Positions 19,048 through 30,809 of a stretch of 64,000 bases of DNA are shown one piece after another (position 1 is the stretch's first letter; every line of letters starts with the position of its first letter). The stretch is from Lactobacillus sp. ESL0679. Its GTDB lineage: Bacteria > Bacillota > Bacilli > Lactobacillales > Lactobacillaceae. The stretch is taken from assembly GCF_029433515.1 (NCBI RefSeq), contig NZ_JAQTIG010000001.1:124001-188000 (forward strand), given 5' to 3'. Under the pieces are notes generated by a model. It saw nothing but the letters and a program-made list of their open reading frames with translations. It was not told the DNA's origin and did no database searches. A program made the position numbers and the translations under genes.

Positions 19048-22000
19048 CTACTTTTGTGGTTCCTTAGCCTTGTCAGCTTCTTTCATCTTTTTCTCAATAT
19101 CAGCGATTGAATAAACAGATTGTGGCTTCTTAACATCAGCTTCAGGTTCCATGTTACGGTAAATTGGAAGACCAGTACCAGCTGGAATAATCTTACCGAT
19201 AATAACATTTTCTTTCAAACCAAGCAGTGGATCGTTCTTGCCTCTGATTGATGCATCAGTCAGAACACGAGTTGTTTCCTGGAATGAGGCAGCTGACAAG
19301 AAACTATTAGTTTCAAGGGCAGCCTTGGTAATTCCCAAAATAACACTTTGTGCAGTAGCTGGGATACCACCAGAAATAATAACTGACTTGTTACGTTCCT
19401 TAAAGTCACCAATATCCATTACAGCACCTGGCAATAAGTCAGTTTCACCTGGATCAAGGATACGAACCTTTTGCAACATTTGCCGAGTTAAGACTTCAAC
19501 GTGCTTGTCAGAAATATCTACACCCTGCATTCTGTAGGCTTTTTGAACTTCAACTAAAATGTATTCTTCAGTTGTCAAGGTATCAGTTACTTGAATTAAT
19601 TCCTTAGGATCAACAGAACCTAAAGTCAGCTTGTCACCACGGTTGACGAAGTCACCTTCGGCAACAGCAACAGAAGCAGTATAAGGAATACTGTAACTTC
19701 TGGTATCAATCTTACCCTTAACAGTGATTTCACGCGTATGTTCAGCTGGATTTTCTTGAATTGAGTCAATGATACCATCAACTTCAGAAATGATTGCCCG
19801 ACCTTTAGGGTTGCGAGCTTCAAACAATTCTTGCACACGAGGAAGACCCTGAGTAATATCTTCAGCACCGGCAACCCCACCGTTGTGGAAAGTACGCAAA
19901 GTCAACTGTGTACCAGGTTCACCGATTGATTGAGCGGCAACAGTACCAACTGCTTCACCGACTTCAACTTCTTCACCAGTAGCCAAGTTCATTCCGTAAC
20001 ACTTGCGACAAACACCGTGAGGTGTATCACAGATCAGGATTGAACGAATCTTGACGTCAGTAACACCAGCATCACAAATCTTATGAGCCAGGTTTTCATC
20101 CATCATTTCGTTTGGACCAGCAAGTACTTCACCGGTCTTAGGATCCTTAACAGTTTCAGCAGTGAAACGGCCAAGCAAACGATCGTACAAAGGCTCGATT
20201 AATTCGTCACCTTCCATGATGGCATGAACGTGAATACCACGGTCAGTACCACAATCGTCTTCACGAATGATAACATCCTGAGCAACATCAACTAACCGTC
20301 GTGTCAAGTAACCTGACTGAGCAGTCTTCAAGGCCGTATCAGTCATTCCCTTACGGGCACCGTGAGTGGACATGAACAATTCCAAAACTGACAAACCTTC
20401 CTTGAAGTTTGACGTAACAGGAATTTCAAACAACCCACCGTTAGGAGTGGCCATCAAGCCACGCATTCCGGCTAACTGCGTAAAGTTAGAAATGTTACCA
20501 CGGGCACCAGAGTCGGCCATGATTGTAATTGGATTACGTGGATCATAAATCTGCGCAATTTCGTTTTGAACTTGATCCTTACATTCATTCCAAATGCTGA
20601 TAACCCGATCATGCCGTTCTTGCTCAGTAATCAAGCCACGTCTAAACTGTTTAGAAACAACGTCAACTTGCTTGTGGGCCTTAGCAACCTTTTCGTCCTT
20701 ATCATCAATTTCTGGAACATCAGTCATCCCAATGGTAATTCCGGAAGTAGTTGAGCTAGTGTAGCCTAACTTCTTCAAATCATCGAGGTATTCTGAAGTT
20801 CTTTGAACCTTGTAATACTTGTAAATTGTCGCAATTGAATCAGACAAGAATGACTTCTTGAATGGTGTTGCAACTAAGTCGTCACCAACACTGTCAATCT
20901 TTTCATGAATATCTTCACCAGGCTCTAAGAAGTACTTAGGTGCTAATGGATTGTTCAAGTTTTCTTCAGTTGGTTCGTTAATGTAGAAGTAATCTTCTGG
21001 TGTAATTTGGTTAAAAATTACTCGACCATAAGTGGTAATGAAAATACCATGTTCATAACCCTTAGGCCATGATTTCTTCGACATTGAATCAGCTGACATA
21101 CCAATAATTGTATGGTAGTGAATATCACCATTATTGTATGCAACTGTAGCTTCTGCAGGTGAGTTGAAGATCATACCTTCACCCTCACGACCACGTTCAG
21201 CCTGAGTTAACCAGTAGTTACCCAATACGATATCCTGTGATGGTGTAACGATTGGCTTACCATCTTTTGGCGCCAAGATATGGTGCGCAGCTAACATCAA
21301 CAGACGTGATTCAGCAACAGCTTCATCTGATAATGGAACGTGGATAGCCATCTGGTCCCCATCGAAGTCGGCATTATAAGCTTCACAAGCTAATGGGTGC
21401 AAACGAATTGATTTACCTGGAACCAAAACTGGCTCGAAGGCTTGGATACTCAAACGGTGCAAAGTAGGGGCACGGTTTAACAGAACCGTTCTTTCCTTAA
21501 TTACATCTTCAAGTACATCCCAGACATCATCGTCTTCACGATCAATCTTACGCTTAGCGCTCTTAATGTTAGAAGCAATCTTGCGCTTAACTAATTCGTG
21601 CATTACGAATGGTTTAAACAATTCTAGTGCCATTGGACGGGGAACACCACATTGATAGAATTTCAATTTTGGTGAAACATCAATAACTGAACGACCTGAA
21701 TAGTCAACACGCTTACCAAGCAAGTTTTGACGGAAACGTCCCTGCTTACCTTTAAGCATGTGTGACAATGACTTCAATGGTCGGTTACCTGGTCCAACAA
21801 CTGGACGACCGCGACGACCATTATCAATCAACGCATCGACAGCTTCTTGCAGCATCCGCTTTTCGTTTTGCACGATAATGTTTGGTGCGTTTAAGTCAAG
21901 CAGTCTCTTCAACCGGTTGTTCCGGTTAATTACCCGGCGGTAAAGGTCATTCAAGTCGGAAGTCGCAAACCGACCACCTTCTAATTGAACCATTGGTCGT

Positions 22001-22713
22001 AAGTCCGGTGGGATAACTGGAACGGCATCAATAACCATCCATTCAGGTTTATTGCCTGAATCTTTGAAGGCATCTAAAATATCTAGACGTCTAATTGCCC
22101 GTGTCCGCTTTTGACCAGTTGCAGTTTCCAATTCTTTCTTTAAATCGGTAACTTCCTTGGCCAAATCAACTTTCCGTAATAAATCACGAATAGCTTCAGC
22201 ACCCATCTTGGCAACAAAGCGACTACCGAATTTTGCCTTTTGTTCACGGTATTCAGCTTCAGTCATTAATTGCTTAAATTCAAGGTCAGTGTCACCAGGA
22301 TCGATTACAATATAAGCCGCAAAATAAATCACTTCTTCTAGTAATCTTGGTGACATATCAAGGATTAATCCCATCCGTGATGGAATACCCTTGAAGTACC
22401 AGATATGAGTAACAGGAGCAGCCAACTCAATGTGGCCCATCCGTTCTCTTCTAACTTTGGCAGAGGTGACTTCAACCCCACAACGATCACAAACGATCCC
22501 GCGGTAACGAACACCCTTATATTTACCACATGCACAAGCCCAGTCTTTAGTTGGCCCGAAAATTCTTTCATCAAACAGACCGTCTTTTTCTGGCTTTAAA
22601 GTACGGTAGTTAATTGTTTCTGGCTTCTTAACTTCACCGTATGACCAGCTGCGGATCTTGTTAGGTGATGCAAGACCAATTTGCATGCTTTCAAACTTAT
22701 TTACATCGATCAA
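19048..22713 (-). CDS. rpoC: DNA-directed RNA polymerase subunit beta'
   Basis: The beta' subunit (1221 residues) holds the catalytic magnesium through [15 protein letters not shown]. The N-terminal zinc finger ([20 protein letters not shown]) and the second zinc cluster (CGTD...[11 protein letters not shown]) are present, as are the bridge/trigger-loop region [20 protein letters not shown]. It follows rpoB by 16 bases in the standard rpoBC operon. Confidence 0.98.
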   Translation of the reverse strand: MIDVNKFESMQIGLASPNKIRSWSYGEVKKPETINYRTLKPEKDGLFDERIFGPTKDWACACGKYKGVRYRGIVCDRCGVEVTSAKVRRERMGHIELAAPVTHIWYFKGIPSRMGLILDMSPRLLEEVIYFAAYIVIDPGDTDLEFKQLMTEAEYREQKAKFGSRFVAKMGAEAIRDLLRKVDLAKEVTDLKKELETATGQKRTRAIRRLDILDAFKDSGNKPEWMVIDAVPVIPPDLRPMVQLEGGRFATSDLNDLYRRVINRNNRLKRLLDLNAPNIIVQNEKRMLQEAVDALIDNGRRGRPVVGPGNRPLKSLSHMLKGKQGRFRQNLLGKRVDYSGRSVIDVSPKLKFYQCGVPRPMALELFKPFVMHELVKRKIASNIKSAKRKIDREDDDVWDVLEDVIKERTVLLNRAPTLHRLSIQAFEPVLVPGKSIRLHPLACEAYNADFDGDQMAIHVPLSDEAVAESRLLMLAAHHILAPKDGKPIVTPSQDIVLGNYWLTQAERGREGEGMIFNSPAEATVAYNNGDIHYHTIIGMSADSMSKKSWPKGYEHGIFITTYGRVIFNQITPEDYFYINEPTEENLNNPLAPKYFLEPGEDIHEKIDSVGDDLVATPFKKSFLSDSIATIYKYYKVQRTSEYLDDLKKLGYTSSTTSGITIGMTDVPEIDDKDEKVAKAHKQVDVVSKQFRRGLITEQERHDRVISIWNECKDQVQNEIAQIYDPRNPITIMADSGARGNISNFTQLAGMRGLMATPNGGLFEIPVTSNFKEGLSVLELFMSTHGARKGMTDTALKTAQSGYLTRRLVDVAQDVIIREDDCGTDRGIHVHAIMEGDELIEPLYDRLLGRFTAETVKDPKTGEVLAGPNEMMDENLAHKICDAGVTDVKIRSILICDTPHGVCRKCYGMNLATGEEVEVGEAVGTVAAQSIGEPGTQLTLRTFHNGGVAGAEDITQGLPRVQELFEARNPKGRAIISEVDGIIDSIQENPAEHTREITVKGKIDTRSYSIPYTASVAVAEGDFVNRGDKLTLGSVDPKELIQVTDTLTTEEYILVEVQKAYRMQGVDISDKHVEVLTRQMLQKVRILDPGETDLLPGAVMDIGDFKERNKSVIISGGIPATAQSVILGITKAALETNSFLSAASFQETTRVLTDASIRGKNDPLLGLKENVIIGKIIPAGTGLPIYRNMEPEADVKKPQSVYSIADIEKKMKEADKAKEPQK

Positions 22714-22729
22714 AAGTTTAACCCCCTAC

Positions 22730-25700
22730 TTATTTAGAAATCTTGTTGTCATCGTCAGATTCGTCAACGGCAGTTTCAGTCTTCTTAACTTTCTTAACTG
22801 GTTTGTCTTCATCATCAGATTTGGCAGTTTCTTCGGCTAACTTCTTCTTTTGTTGTTCTTCAGCCATCTTCGACAAAGTATCAATATTCAAATGTTCATT
22901 TGAATCATCATCCATGTCACGTAATTCAATTTCATTATGATCCATGTCAAGAACGCGAATGTCCAATCCTAATGATTGTAATTCCTTAACAAGAACACGG
23001 AATGATTCTGGAACGCCTGGCTTAGGAATTCTTTCACCCTTAACAATTGCTTCGTACGCCTTTACACGACCAACAACATCATCTGACTTGTAAGTCAAAA
23101 TTTCTTGCAGAGTGTACGCAGCACCGTAAGCTTCAAGAGCCCAAACTTCCATTTCACCAAAACGCTGACCACCAAATTGTGCTTTACCACCAAGAGGTTG
23201 TTGCGTAACAAGTGAGTAAGGCCCAATTGAACGTGCGTGAATCTTATCGTCAACCATGTGAGTCAACTTCAGATAGTGCATGATCCCAACTGAAACCCGG
23301 TTGTGGAATGGTTCACCTGTACGGCCATCGTAAAGAACAGTCTTACCGTCTTTATCGATTCCGGCTTGGTGAACTGTGTCCCAAACATCATCTTCACTAG
23401 CACCATCAAATACTGGTGTTGCAACGTGAATACCTAAGCTATTTGCAGCCCAGCCCAAGTGTAATTCCAAAAGCTGACCAATGTTCATACGCGAAGGAAC
23501 ACCCATTGGGTTCAAACAAATATCAACTGGTGTACCATCTGGCAAGTATGGCATATCTTCTTCTGGAACAACTGCAGCAACCGTACCTTTGTTACCGTGA
23601 CGACCGGACATCTTATCTCCGACTTGGATCTTACGCTTCTGGGCAATGTAAATTCTAACCAAGGTGTTAACACCTGGTGATAATTCGTCGCCCTTTTCAC
23701 GAGTATAAACCTTAACGTCGCGAACGATTCCGCCGCCGCCGTGAGGTACCCGCAAAGAAGTATCACGAACTTCACGCGCCTTTTCACCAAAGATAGCGTG
23801 CAATAATCTTTCTTCGGCTGATAATTCAGTCACACCCTTAGGGGTAACTTTACCAACCAAAATGTCGCCATCGTGAACTTCAGCACCAATGCGGATAATT
23901 CCTTCGCCATCGAGGTCCTTTAACGCATCTTCACCAACGTTTGGCAATTCACGTGTAATTTCCTCTGGGCCAAGCTTGGTGTCACGAGCTTCAGATTCGT
24001 AATCTTCAATACTGATTGAGGTGTATACATCATCCTTAACAAGTCGTTCTGACAACATAATCGAGTCTTCATAGTTGTACATGTTCCAAGTCATGAAGGC
24101 AATTACTGGGTTTTGACCCAAAGCCAATTCGCCGTGGTCCATTGTTGGGCCATTAGCAATAACTTCGCCTTCAACAACTTCATCACCCAACTTAACGTTT
24201 GGTGTTTGGTTGTATGACTTCGAGTTGTTTGACCGGCGGTACTTTTCAAGAACGTATTCATCCAAAGTACTGTCAGCACGTCTAATCCGAATAGAGTTAG
24301 CATCGACGTATTCAACTTTACCTGCAGCCTTAGCAATTAAAGCAGCACCAGAATCGTGGGCAGCACGATATTCCATTCCAGTTCCAACAAGAGAACTGTG
24401 TGGATTAATTAATGGAGCAGCCTGACGTTGCTGGTTAGCACCCATCAAAGCCCGGTTAGAGTCATCGTTTTCAAGGAATGGGATACATGCAGAAGCAACA
24501 GACACAACTTGCTTAGGAATAACGTCCATGTAGTCAATCTTATCTGGACTAACTTCGACGTTGTCTTCCTTTGAACGAGCCAAGATTAATTCATCCTTAA
24601 ATGAACCATCTGGATTAAGCGGTGTGTTAGCTCCGGCAATAATATAGTTATCCTCAACATCGGCTGTTAAGTAGTCAATCTTATCAGTAACCTTATGGGT
24701 CTTCCAAGAAACGCGACGGTAAGGTGTTTCAATAAAACCATACTTGTTAATCACAGCGTATGTTGCCAAAGAGTTAATCAAACCAATGTTTGGACCTTCT
24801 GGCGTTTCAATAGGACATAAACGACCATATTGGGTATAGTGCACATCCCGAACTTCGTATCCGGCACGATCACGCGTTAAACCACCAGGCCCTAAGGCAG
24901 ACATCCGGCGCTTGTGCGTTAATTCACCCAGCGGGTTATGTTGATCCATGAACTGTGACAGTTGTGAGGAACCAAAGAATTCCTTGATGCTGGCAACGAT
25001 TGGACGAATGTTGATTAATTGTTGTGGTGTAACAGTTGATGGGTCTTGAATTGACATTCTTTCCCGAACAACACGTTCCATTCTTGCTAAACCAATTCTG
25101 AATTGATTTTGCAATAATTCACCAACTCGGCGAATACGCCGGTTACCCAAGTGGTCAATATCGTCAACGTTACCGATTTCATCTTGCAATAACAAGAAGT
25201 AGTTGATTGAAGCCAAAACATCAGCAGGTGTTAAGTACTTAACGCTCTTGTCAATGTGACCATTGGACATCATCTTAACAACACGTTCTGGATTTACCTT
25301 TGAGTAAACCTTGATCTCTTGAACACTAATTGGATCTGGCAGAACACCTTCCTTAGATGGTTCGTAAGTAACCATCTTGAAGTCATCGCGGTCAAGGTAC
25401 TTCTCTAAAGTATCCATTACTTCATGAGTAACAACAGTACCCTTCTTAGCAATGATTTCACCAGTGTCAGGATCAGCCAAAGTTTCAGCCAAAGTTTGAC
25501 CGTATAAGCGGTTCTTCAGTGATAACTTCTTGTTGACCTTGTAACGACCAACTGGAGCCAAGTCGTAACGACGTGGATCAAAGAAACGAGCATAAAGTAG
25601 CGACCGTGAAGAATCAGTTGTCTTCGGCTCACCAGGACGTAATCTTTCGTAAACATCCTTCAATGCTTCTGCAACTCGTGAGTCAGCAGGGTTCTTATGT

Positions 25701-26377
25701 ACGTCCTTGTCCAAAGTAAATTGTAACGTATCACTTTGACCAAACACGTCTAAAATATCGCCGTCTGAGCCAATCCCCATTGCTCTGATTAATACAGTCA
25801 AAGGCAACTTACGAGTCCGATCAACACGAACGTATGAGATGTTCTTGGCATCAGTTTCGAATTCCAGCCATGCCCCACGGTTAGGAATGACAGTTGTGCC
25901 AAAGATTTGGCGGCCATTCTTATCATAGTCACCTGAGTAATAAACACTTGGTGATCTAACTAACTGTGAAACAATAACTCTTTCGGCACCGTTAATAATG
26001 AATGAACCAGATTCAGTCATTAATGGCAAGTCGCCAAAGAAAACATCTTGGGTCTTAATTTCACCGGTTTTTTGGTTAGTTAACTTCAAAGTAACGTGCA
26101 TTGGTGCTGAATATGTCGCATCATGATCACGGGCTTCATCAACGGTATACTTAGGCTTTTGTAATTTATAACCCATGTATTCCAAAGAAAGCTTACCTGA
26201 GAAGTCACTAATTGGCATAATGTCGTCAAAGACTTCCTTAATACCTTCATCCAAAAACCACTTATATGATTCGGTTTGAACATCAGTCAAGTTAGGTAGT
26301 TTCAGCACTTCTTTAATCCGTGAAAAACTACGTCTTGTCCGGTGTTTACCATAGTTCACTACGTGTCCATTTAACAA
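22730..26377 (-). CDS. rpoB: DNA-directed RNA polymerase subunit beta
   Basis: The beta subunit (1215 residues) forms the other pincer of RNA polymerase. The rifampicin region reads [20 protein letters not shown] then [11 protein letters not shown], the sensitive form at all the usual positions. The C-terminal part with [20 protein letters not shown] and a charged lysine/acid-rich tail follows. The ATG at 26377 is preceded by AAGGAG. Transcription starts from the promoter at 26554-26582. Confidence 0.98.
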   Translation of the reverse strand: MLNGHVVNYGKHRTRRSFSRIKEVLKLPNLTDVQTESYKWFLDEGIKEVFDDIMPISDFSGKLSLEYMGYKLQKPKYTVDEARDHDATYSAPMHVTLKLTNQKTGEIKTQDVFFGDLPLMTESGSFIINGAERVIVSQLVRSPSVYYSGDYDKNGRQIFGTTVIPNRGAWLEFETDAKNISYVRVDRTRKLPLTVLIRAMGIGSDGDILDVFGQSDTLQFTLDKDVHKNPADSRVAEALKDVYERLRPGEPKTTDSSRSLLYARFFDPRRYDLAPVGRYKVNKKLSLKNRLYGQTLAETLADPDTGEIIAKKGTVVTHEVMDTLEKYLDRDDFKMVTYEPSKEGVLPDPISVQEIKVYSKVNPERVVKMMSNGHIDKSVKYLTPADVLASINYFLLLQDEIGNVDDIDHLGNRRIRRVGELLQNQFRIGLARMERVVRERMSIQDPSTVTPQQLINIRPIVASIKEFFGSSQLSQFMDQHNPLGELTHKRRMSALGPGGLTRDRAGYEVRDVHYTQYGRLCPIETPEGPNIGLINSLATYAVINKYGFIETPYRRVSWKTHKVTDKIDYLTADVEDNYIIAGANTPLNPDGSFKDELILARSKEDNVEVSPDKIDYMDVIPKQVVSVASACIPFLENDDSNRALMGANQQRQAAPLINPHSSLVGTGMEYRAAHDSGAALIAKAAGKVEYVDANSIRIRRADSTLDEYVLEKYRRSNNSKSYNQTPNVKLGDEVVEGEVIANGPTMDHGELALGQNPVIAFMTWNMYNYEDSIMLSERLVKDDVYTSISIEDYESEARDTKLGPEEITRELPNVGEDALKDLDGEGIIRIGAEVHDGDILVGKVTPKGVTELSAEERLLHAIFGEKAREVRDTSLRVPHGGGGIVRDVKVYTREKGDELSPGVNTLVRIYIAQKRKIQVGDKMSGRHGNKGTVAAVVPEEDMPYLPDGTPVDICLNPMGVPSRMNIGQLLELHLGWAANSLGIHVATPVFDGASEDDVWDTVHQAGIDKDGKTVLYDGRTGEPFHNRVSVGIMHYLKLTHMVDDKIHARSIGPYSLVTQQPLGGKAQFGGQRFGEMEVWALEAYGAAYTLQEILTYKSDDVVGRVKAYEAIVKGERIPKPGVPESFRVLVKELQSLGLDIRVLDMDHNEIELRDMDDDSNEHLNIDTLSKMAEEQQKKKLAEETAKSDDEDKPVKKVKKTETAVDESDDDNKISK

Positions 26378-26547
26378 GGAGAAAACATCCTTTCTGTTAG
26401 AGAAAGCAAATATTACATTTCGTTTACAAATTCAAAAGGCTGGAATTTTAAGCATAAAAAAGACAAAAACAACATTGTCGTTTTTGTCTTTTATTATTCT
26501 GCTGGACAATATATCAGCAAAATTCTGAACTTCAGCCTTTTTAATCA
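26378..26547 (-). ncRNA. rpoB leader RNA (Lacto-rpoB-like)
   Basis: The transcribed leader folds into a closed domain. A long-range stem pairs 26533-26542 with 26434-26442 (AAAAAGGCTG / CAGCCTTTT on the RNA). Inside are a hairpin TTTTGCTG / CAGCAGAA (26515-26522 with 26497-26504) and a long AT-rich hairpin AAAAGACAAAAAC / GTTTTTGTCTTTT (26481-26493 with 26458-26470). Location and multistem layout agree with the Lacto-rpoB motif described upstream of rpoB in Lactobacillales. The match to that family is from memory and needs a covariance-model check. Confidence 0.6.
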
Positions 26548-26553
26548 CGCTTA

Positions 26554-26582
26554 AATATAACAAAATTTGCCTATTATGTCAA
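26554..26582 (-). promoter_or_regulatory. rpoBC promoter
   Basis: Near-consensus sigma-A promoter on the minus strand: -35 TTGACA (26577-26582), 17-base spacer, -10 TATATT (26554-26559). The first base of the IS-flanking repeat is the last base of the -35 box, so the insertion left the promoter intact but took away everything upstream of it. Confidence 0.88.
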
Positions 26583-26610
26583 CTGATTTAGTTTATACCA
26601 ACTAATTCTG
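26582..26610. repeat. left copy of IS target-site duplication
   Basis: A 29-base segment identical to 28158-28186. It contains a copy of the clpC stop codon and its last six codons (read on the minus strand: ELVGIN-stop), now stranded next to the rpoB promoter. Part of it (2-3 bases) may belong to the IS ends, giving a true duplication of 26-29 bases. Confidence 0.9.
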
Positions 26611-26693
26611 TGATTAATAAGTGATAATGTCTTAGGTATTATTAAGCGATAATGTCCCAAATATCTATGGCATAATTTCCTTTATTGGAGGTT

Positions 26694-28093
26694 ATGCTCA
26701 AAGTGAAAAGGATTAATTTATCTATGAAAGCTGAAAGAAAATATCAAATCATTAAAGAACTAGTTGATTACCATGCTAATAAGAAAAGAGCGGCCCTTGC
26801 TTTAGGCATCACGCTCAGACAGGTTAACCGCCTGCTTAAAAAGTATCAGGCACAAGGAAAAGCGGCCTTCATTCATGGGAACAAAGACCGCTTGCCTGTT
26901 AACCACCTTACCAATGAGATTAACAAGCAAATTGTAACTCTTTATCAAACTAAATATCAAGGTGCTAACTTCAAGCATTATACTGAATTATTAGCGAGCC
27001 GCGAACAGATCCAGGTTTCTTATGCCAGTGTTTATCAGCGTTTGACTAAAGCCGGCATTTATCCGCCTAAAACTTGGCGCCGCACTCGTAAACGCTTGGC
27101 TAAAGCTAAGTATCGCGTTAAGCATCCTCAAGCCAATAATAAACAGGTTAATGAGTCCGTTAACCACATCATTGCCTTAGAGGACGCTCACCCACGCAAG
27201 GAACGCTGTAAATATTTTGGCGAGGAAATTCAAATGGACGCCTCGGATATTGTCTGGTTTGGCGCGAAAAAAGCCTCACTGCACCTAGCAATTGATAATG
27301 CGACTGGCAACTTGGTCGGGGCTTACTTTGACTGGCAGGAGACCTTAAACGGTTATTATCATGTCTTTGAACAAATTCTCAAGCAATATGGTATTCCTTA
27401 CTGCTTCAAAACAGACAACCGGACAGTCTTTAATTACGAAACTGCCAAGACCAAACGTGAAGAACGCGATGTCCTGACCCAATTCGGCTATGCCTGCAAA
27501 ACATTAGGCACAGGTCTAGTTACTACTAGTGTATCGCAGGCTAAGGGCATGGTTGAACGGGCTAATCAAACCGTGCAAAGCCGCTTGAAAATAGAACTGC
27601 AGTTGAAAAAATTACCACCATTGAAGCTGCCAACCAGTACCTGACAGAGACCTTTGTTCCTAGTTTTAACCAGCAGTTTGGTCAAGACTACCACCAGTTT
27701 CCCACTGTCTTTGAAAAAGCTCCTGACGCAGCCAAAATCAACTATATCTTAGCTGTTTTGTCTCCTCGGGTCTTTGATGGTGGTTCGAGCATTTCCTTCA
27801 AACGCAAGAAATATCAGGCTAGAGATGAAAATGGGCAGCTGATCTGCTTCATGGAGGGCACTAAGTGCTTGGTAATTCAGGCACTCGATGGGCAATTATT
27901 AGTCACAGTTGATGAACAAGTTTATGCTTTAAGCGAACTAGCTGTAAACGCCCAAGTTTCACCAGAAATTGACCCAGCAGAAAAGCCCAAGAAACCCAAG
28001 AAGAAATACATTCCACCAATGAGTCATCCGTGGAAACGGGCTTCCTTCATCACCCAGCAAAAGCGAGCGCATGAGAAACATCAATACGTATAA
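26694..28093 (+). pseudogene. IS1202-like DDE transposase, frameshifted
   Basis: The first frame reads to a stop at 27644 and contains an N-terminal helix-turn-helix (ALALGITLRQVNRLLKKYQ) and a DDE-type core: Asp in EEIQMDAS, Asp in FKTDNRT and Glu in KGMVERANQT. At the A6 run 27606-27611 the homology moves to the -1 frame, which continues without interruption (ITTIEAANQYLTETFVP) to 28093 and ends with a basic C-terminal tail. Together they make a protein of about 465 residues. Either one A has been lost (inactivating), the sequence has an error, or ribosomes slip. The start is unsure: ATG 26694 has GGAGG very close; GTG 26703 and ATG 26724 are alternatives. Confidence 0.85.
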
Positions 28094-28116
28094 AAACAGC
28101 GGGATATTTTCCCGCT
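28092..28116 (-). terminator. outward-facing terminator at the right end of the IS
   Basis: On the minus strand AGCGGGA (28110-28116) pairs with TCCCGCT (28098-28104), then GTTTTTAT. It would stop clpC read-through before it enters the IS, protecting the transposase gene from antisense transcription and replacing any terminator lost to clpC. Confidence 0.6.
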
Positions 28117-28157
28117 AATGTTTAACAAATTTTGGGACATTTTCCCTTATTATTGAC

Positions 28158-28186
28158 ACTGATTTAGTTTATACCAACTAATTCTG
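28158..28186. repeat. right copy of IS target-site duplication
   Basis: This copy forms the true 3' end of clpC (last six codons and stop codon) plus a few bases beyond. It is identical over 29 bases to 26582-26610 on the other side of the IS. Confidence 0.9.
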
Positions 28187-30644
28187 GATCAGCTGCTTTA
28201 ACAACTTCAAACTTCAGCTTGTCATGATTACTGCCAATCTTAAGTAAATCGCCAGCTTGCAGTTCGCCTTCAATCAGCATTGAAGCCACTTCATCTTCAA
28301 CATCAGTTTGAATTGCCCGTCTAAGCGGCCGAGCGCCCATTTCTGGATTATAACCATCCTTAGCAATTTTATCCATTGCCGCCCGGGATAATTTAAGCTG
28401 AATACCCTTTTTAGCTAACCTGTCGATTAACTTGCGCGTTAAGAGCGTAACGATTTGCCGCAATTGGCTAGCATTCAATTCATCAAAAATGATTGTCTCG
28501 TCAATTCGGTTCAAAAATTCCGGTCTGAAGAATTGCTTGAGTGCTTGCTTAACCCGCTCACGCCGCATCTTAATTTGGCTAGAATTATCGGCATTAAAGC
28601 CAACTGCCTGCGTTTCAAATAATGAACGCGAACCCAAGTTGGAAGTCATAATAATAATCGTATTCCGGAAGTCAATTTTTCTTCCCTTAGAATCGGTTAA
28701 AAAGCCGTCATCAAGAACCTGCAATAACAAGTTAAACACGTCAGGATGTGCCTTCTCGACTTCATCAAGCAGAACAACTGAATATGGGTGACGTCTCACC
28801 TTTTCAGACAGCTGACCGCCCTCATCGTAGCCAACGTAGCCGGGAGCCGAACCAATTAACTTGCTGCTGGCAATCTGATCCATATATTCAGACATATCAA
28901 TTCTAATTAAATTATTTTCTGAGCCAAACATTGCAGCTGCAATCGCCTTAGCTAGCTCAGTCTTACCAACACCAGTTGGTCCTAAAAATAAGAATGAGCC
29001 AATCGGACGATTTTCATCTTTAATCCCGCTGCGGCTGCGGCGAACTGCCCGACTAACTGCTGAAACCGCCTTGTCCTGACCGATAATGCGGCGGTGCAAG
29101 TCACTTTCAAGGTTGGCCAACTGCTTCAACTCGTTTCGGTTCATTTGCGTAACCGGAACGCCAGTCCAATTAGATACCACTTTAGCAATATCTTCCGACT
29201 TGACCACAGCTTTACTGTCAACTTTTTCTTCCAGTCGATTAGCCAGCTTGTCCCGCTTCAATTGCAAACTGTTTTGTCGGTCTTGCAGCTTAGCAGCTTC
29301 AACAAAGTTCTGGTTGACAGCTGCCTGATTCTTTTGATCAATTACCTGCTTAATTTGGTCATTAACCTGCATTAACTGGTTGTCAGGCGCCTTGTTCGTC
29401 TTAATCTTAACTGCAGCACCGGCCTCATCAATCAAGTCAATTGCCTTGTCGGGCAAATAACGGTTAGAGATATAGCGACTAGACAAGTCCACCGCATCCT
29501 CTAGAGCAGCCTTAGTAAATTTAACATGGTGGAATTTTTCATATTTAGCTTGTAAGCCAGTTAAAATTGCTAGTGATTCTGCTCGTGAAGGTTCATTGAG
29601 GCGAACTTGTTGGAAGCGGCGGGCTAAAGCCTGATCCTTTTCCACATACTTTTGGTATTCATCAAAAGTTGTTGCTCCAATCATTTGAATGTCGCCGCGA
29701 GCAAGTGATGGCTTCAAAATATTAGCTGCATCGATTGAGCCTTCGGCACCACCAGCACCGATTAAGGTATGCATTTCGTCAACAAAAAGAATAATTTTAC
29801 CATCTTTGGTAATTTCTTTAATAATTTTCTTCATGCGGTCTTCAAACTCACCGCGGTACTTGGTTCCAGCTACTAAGCCGCCCAAATCAAGCGAAATTAC
29901 CCGCTTATTTAATAAGTCATGTGGTGCCTTTTTATTCACGATCGCCGTTGCGATTGCTTCAGCAACCGCTGTTTTACCCACACCGGGTTCACCGATTAAG
30001 ACCGGATTATTCTTAGTGCGCCGCGATAGGATTTCAATTACTCGAGCAATCTCTTGATCGCGACCAATCACTGGATCAATCTGTCCGTTTTCTGCACGTT
30101 CATTTAAATTAACCGAAACTTGGTCTAACGTCGGCGTCGTGCTCTTAGGCTTATTATTTATTTCAGTTGGTGCTGCACCAAACCAATCATTATCAATTTC
30201 TGAGTTGTCCTCTTGACCAAGGCTGCGCTGAGCATCATCTCGCAAACCTTGAATATTAATATTCAGATTACGCAAAATAGTCGCTGCTAAAACTTGCTCA
30301 CTAGAAATTAGCCCAAGCAAAATATGACTGGTCTTAACCTCGCTTGAGCCACCACGCTCTGCTAATGTGCCGGCATATGCAAGCGCCATGCTCAAACGCG
30401 GCGACATCTCCATATAACTGGTTTTAGCGGCAGAACCATAACCGGTGTAGCGCTCAATTTCTTCACGAATGGCAGTAGGTGTAGCTCCCCAAGCCCGCAA
30501 ATCCTTGCCGGCTTCGCCATCTGATTCAATCACCATCGCAAGCAGTACATGTTCAGTACCAATTAAACGATGATGAAAATTCTGTGCTTGTTCACGTGCA
30601 ATCTCTAATACTTGATTTGCACTTTTACTGTAAGAGTTCTTCAT
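28164..30644 (-). CDS. clpC: ATP-dependent Clp protease ATP-binding subunit ClpC
   Basis: ClpC (826 residues from the second ATG) is the hexameric AAA+ unfoldase that feeds ClpP. It has an N-terminal double Clp-N repeat (about 1-145), Walker A1 GEPGVGKT (about 218-225), a UVR-type coiled middle region ([18 protein letters not shown]) and Walker A2 GPTGVGKT. Two ATGs are adjacent; AAGGTGG is seven bases from the second, chosen here. The gene ends inside the IS target duplication, with its coding sequence intact. No CtsR operator pair is obvious upstream; a folded leader precedes it. Confidence 0.95.
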   Translation of the reverse strand: MKNSYSKSANQVLEIAREQAQNFHHRLIGTEHVLLAMVIESDGEAGKDLRAWGATPTAIREEIERYTGYGSAAKTSYMEMSPRLSMALAYAGTLAERGGSSEVKTSHILLGLISSEQVLAATILRNLNINIQGLRDDAQRSLGQEDNSEIDNDWFGAAPTEINNKPKSTTPTLDQVSVNLNERAENGQIDPVIGRDQEIARVIEILSRRTKNNPVLIGEPGVGKTAVAEAIATAIVNKKAPHDLLNKRVISLDLGGLVAGTKYRGEFEDRMKKIIKEITKDGKIILFVDEMHTLIGAGGAEGSIDAANILKPSLARGDIQMIGATTFDEYQKYVEKDQALARRFQQVRLNEPSRAESLAILTGLQAKYEKFHHVKFTKAALEDAVDLSSRYISNRYLPDKAIDLIDEAGAAVKIKTNKAPDNQLMQVNDQIKQVIDQKNQAAVNQNFVEAAKLQDRQNSLQLKRDKLANRLEEKVDSKAVVKSEDIAKVVSNWTGVPVTQMNRNELKQLANLESDLHRRIIGQDKAVSAVSRAVRRSRSGIKDENRPIGSFLFLGPTGVGKTELAKAIAAAMFGSENNLIRIDMSEYMDQIASSKLIGSAPGYVGYDEGGQLSEKVRRHPYSVVLLDEVEKAHPDVFNLLLQVLDDGFLTDSKGRKIDFRNTIIIMTSNLGSRSLFETQAVGFNADNSSQIKMRRERVKQALKQFFRPEFLNRIDETIIFDELNASQLRQIVTLLTRKLIDRLAKKGIQLKLSRAAMDKIAKDGYNPEMGARPLRRAIQTDVEDEVASMLIEGELQAGDLLKIGSNHDKLKFEVVKAADPELVGIN

Positions 30645-30743
30645 CATAGCACCACCTTAAAATGACATGAATATTGGTAATCTCTTTAAAGCCAATTGTA
30701 AAACCATTTACTTTAAATGGTTACTGTTCATGTCAAAAACATT
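30645..30743 (-). promoter_or_regulatory. three-way-junction leader of clpC
   Basis: Nearly the whole predicted 5' UTR folds into one compact domain. The closing stem is nine perfect pairs (30727-30735 TGACATGAA with 30663-30671 TTCATGTCA). Inside are a nine-pair hairpin with a three-base loop (30714-30722 with 30702-30710, AACCATTTA / TAAATGGTT) and a second hairpin ATTGG / CCAAT (30692-30696 with 30673-30677). The domain begins about eight bases after the predicted start of transcription and ends about ten bases before AAGGTGG. I do not recognise a described RNA family; the function is unknown. Confidence 0.6.
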
Positions 30744-30749
30744 GCAATT

Positions 30750-30758
30750 ATTATAGCA
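30750..30758 (-). promoter_or_regulatory. clpC promoter (extended -10)
   Basis: On the minus strand TGC-TATAAT, a perfect extended -10. The -35 region (TTAGCG at 18 bases) is weak, which extended -10 promoters tolerate. The transcript would begin near 30743, immediately ahead of the leader fold. Confidence 0.65.
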
Positions 30759-30809
30759 AAGACAATGTACTTACGCTAATATTCCTTACTATAATCATTT
30801 ATAGACAAC

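Larger units (their letters stand above)
26609..28158 (+). mobile_element. IS1202-like insertion sequence
   Basis: About 1.55 kb bounded by imperfect terminal inverted repeats. The left end TGTGATTAATAAGTGATAAT and the complement of the right end TGTCAATAATAAGGGAAAAT agree at most positions, both continuing to AATGTC. It carries one DDE transposase gene (frameshifted). The long target duplication is characteristic of IS1202, described in Streptococcus pneumoniae with 27-base duplications. It lies between clpC and rpoB, with the transposase antisense to both. Exact ends are uncertain by 1-3 bases. Confidence 0.85.

Noticed and set aside
30645-30800. CtsR operator upstream of clpC
   Set aside because: Only single GTCAAA-like halves occur; the tandem heptad with three-base spacing expected for CtsR is absent.
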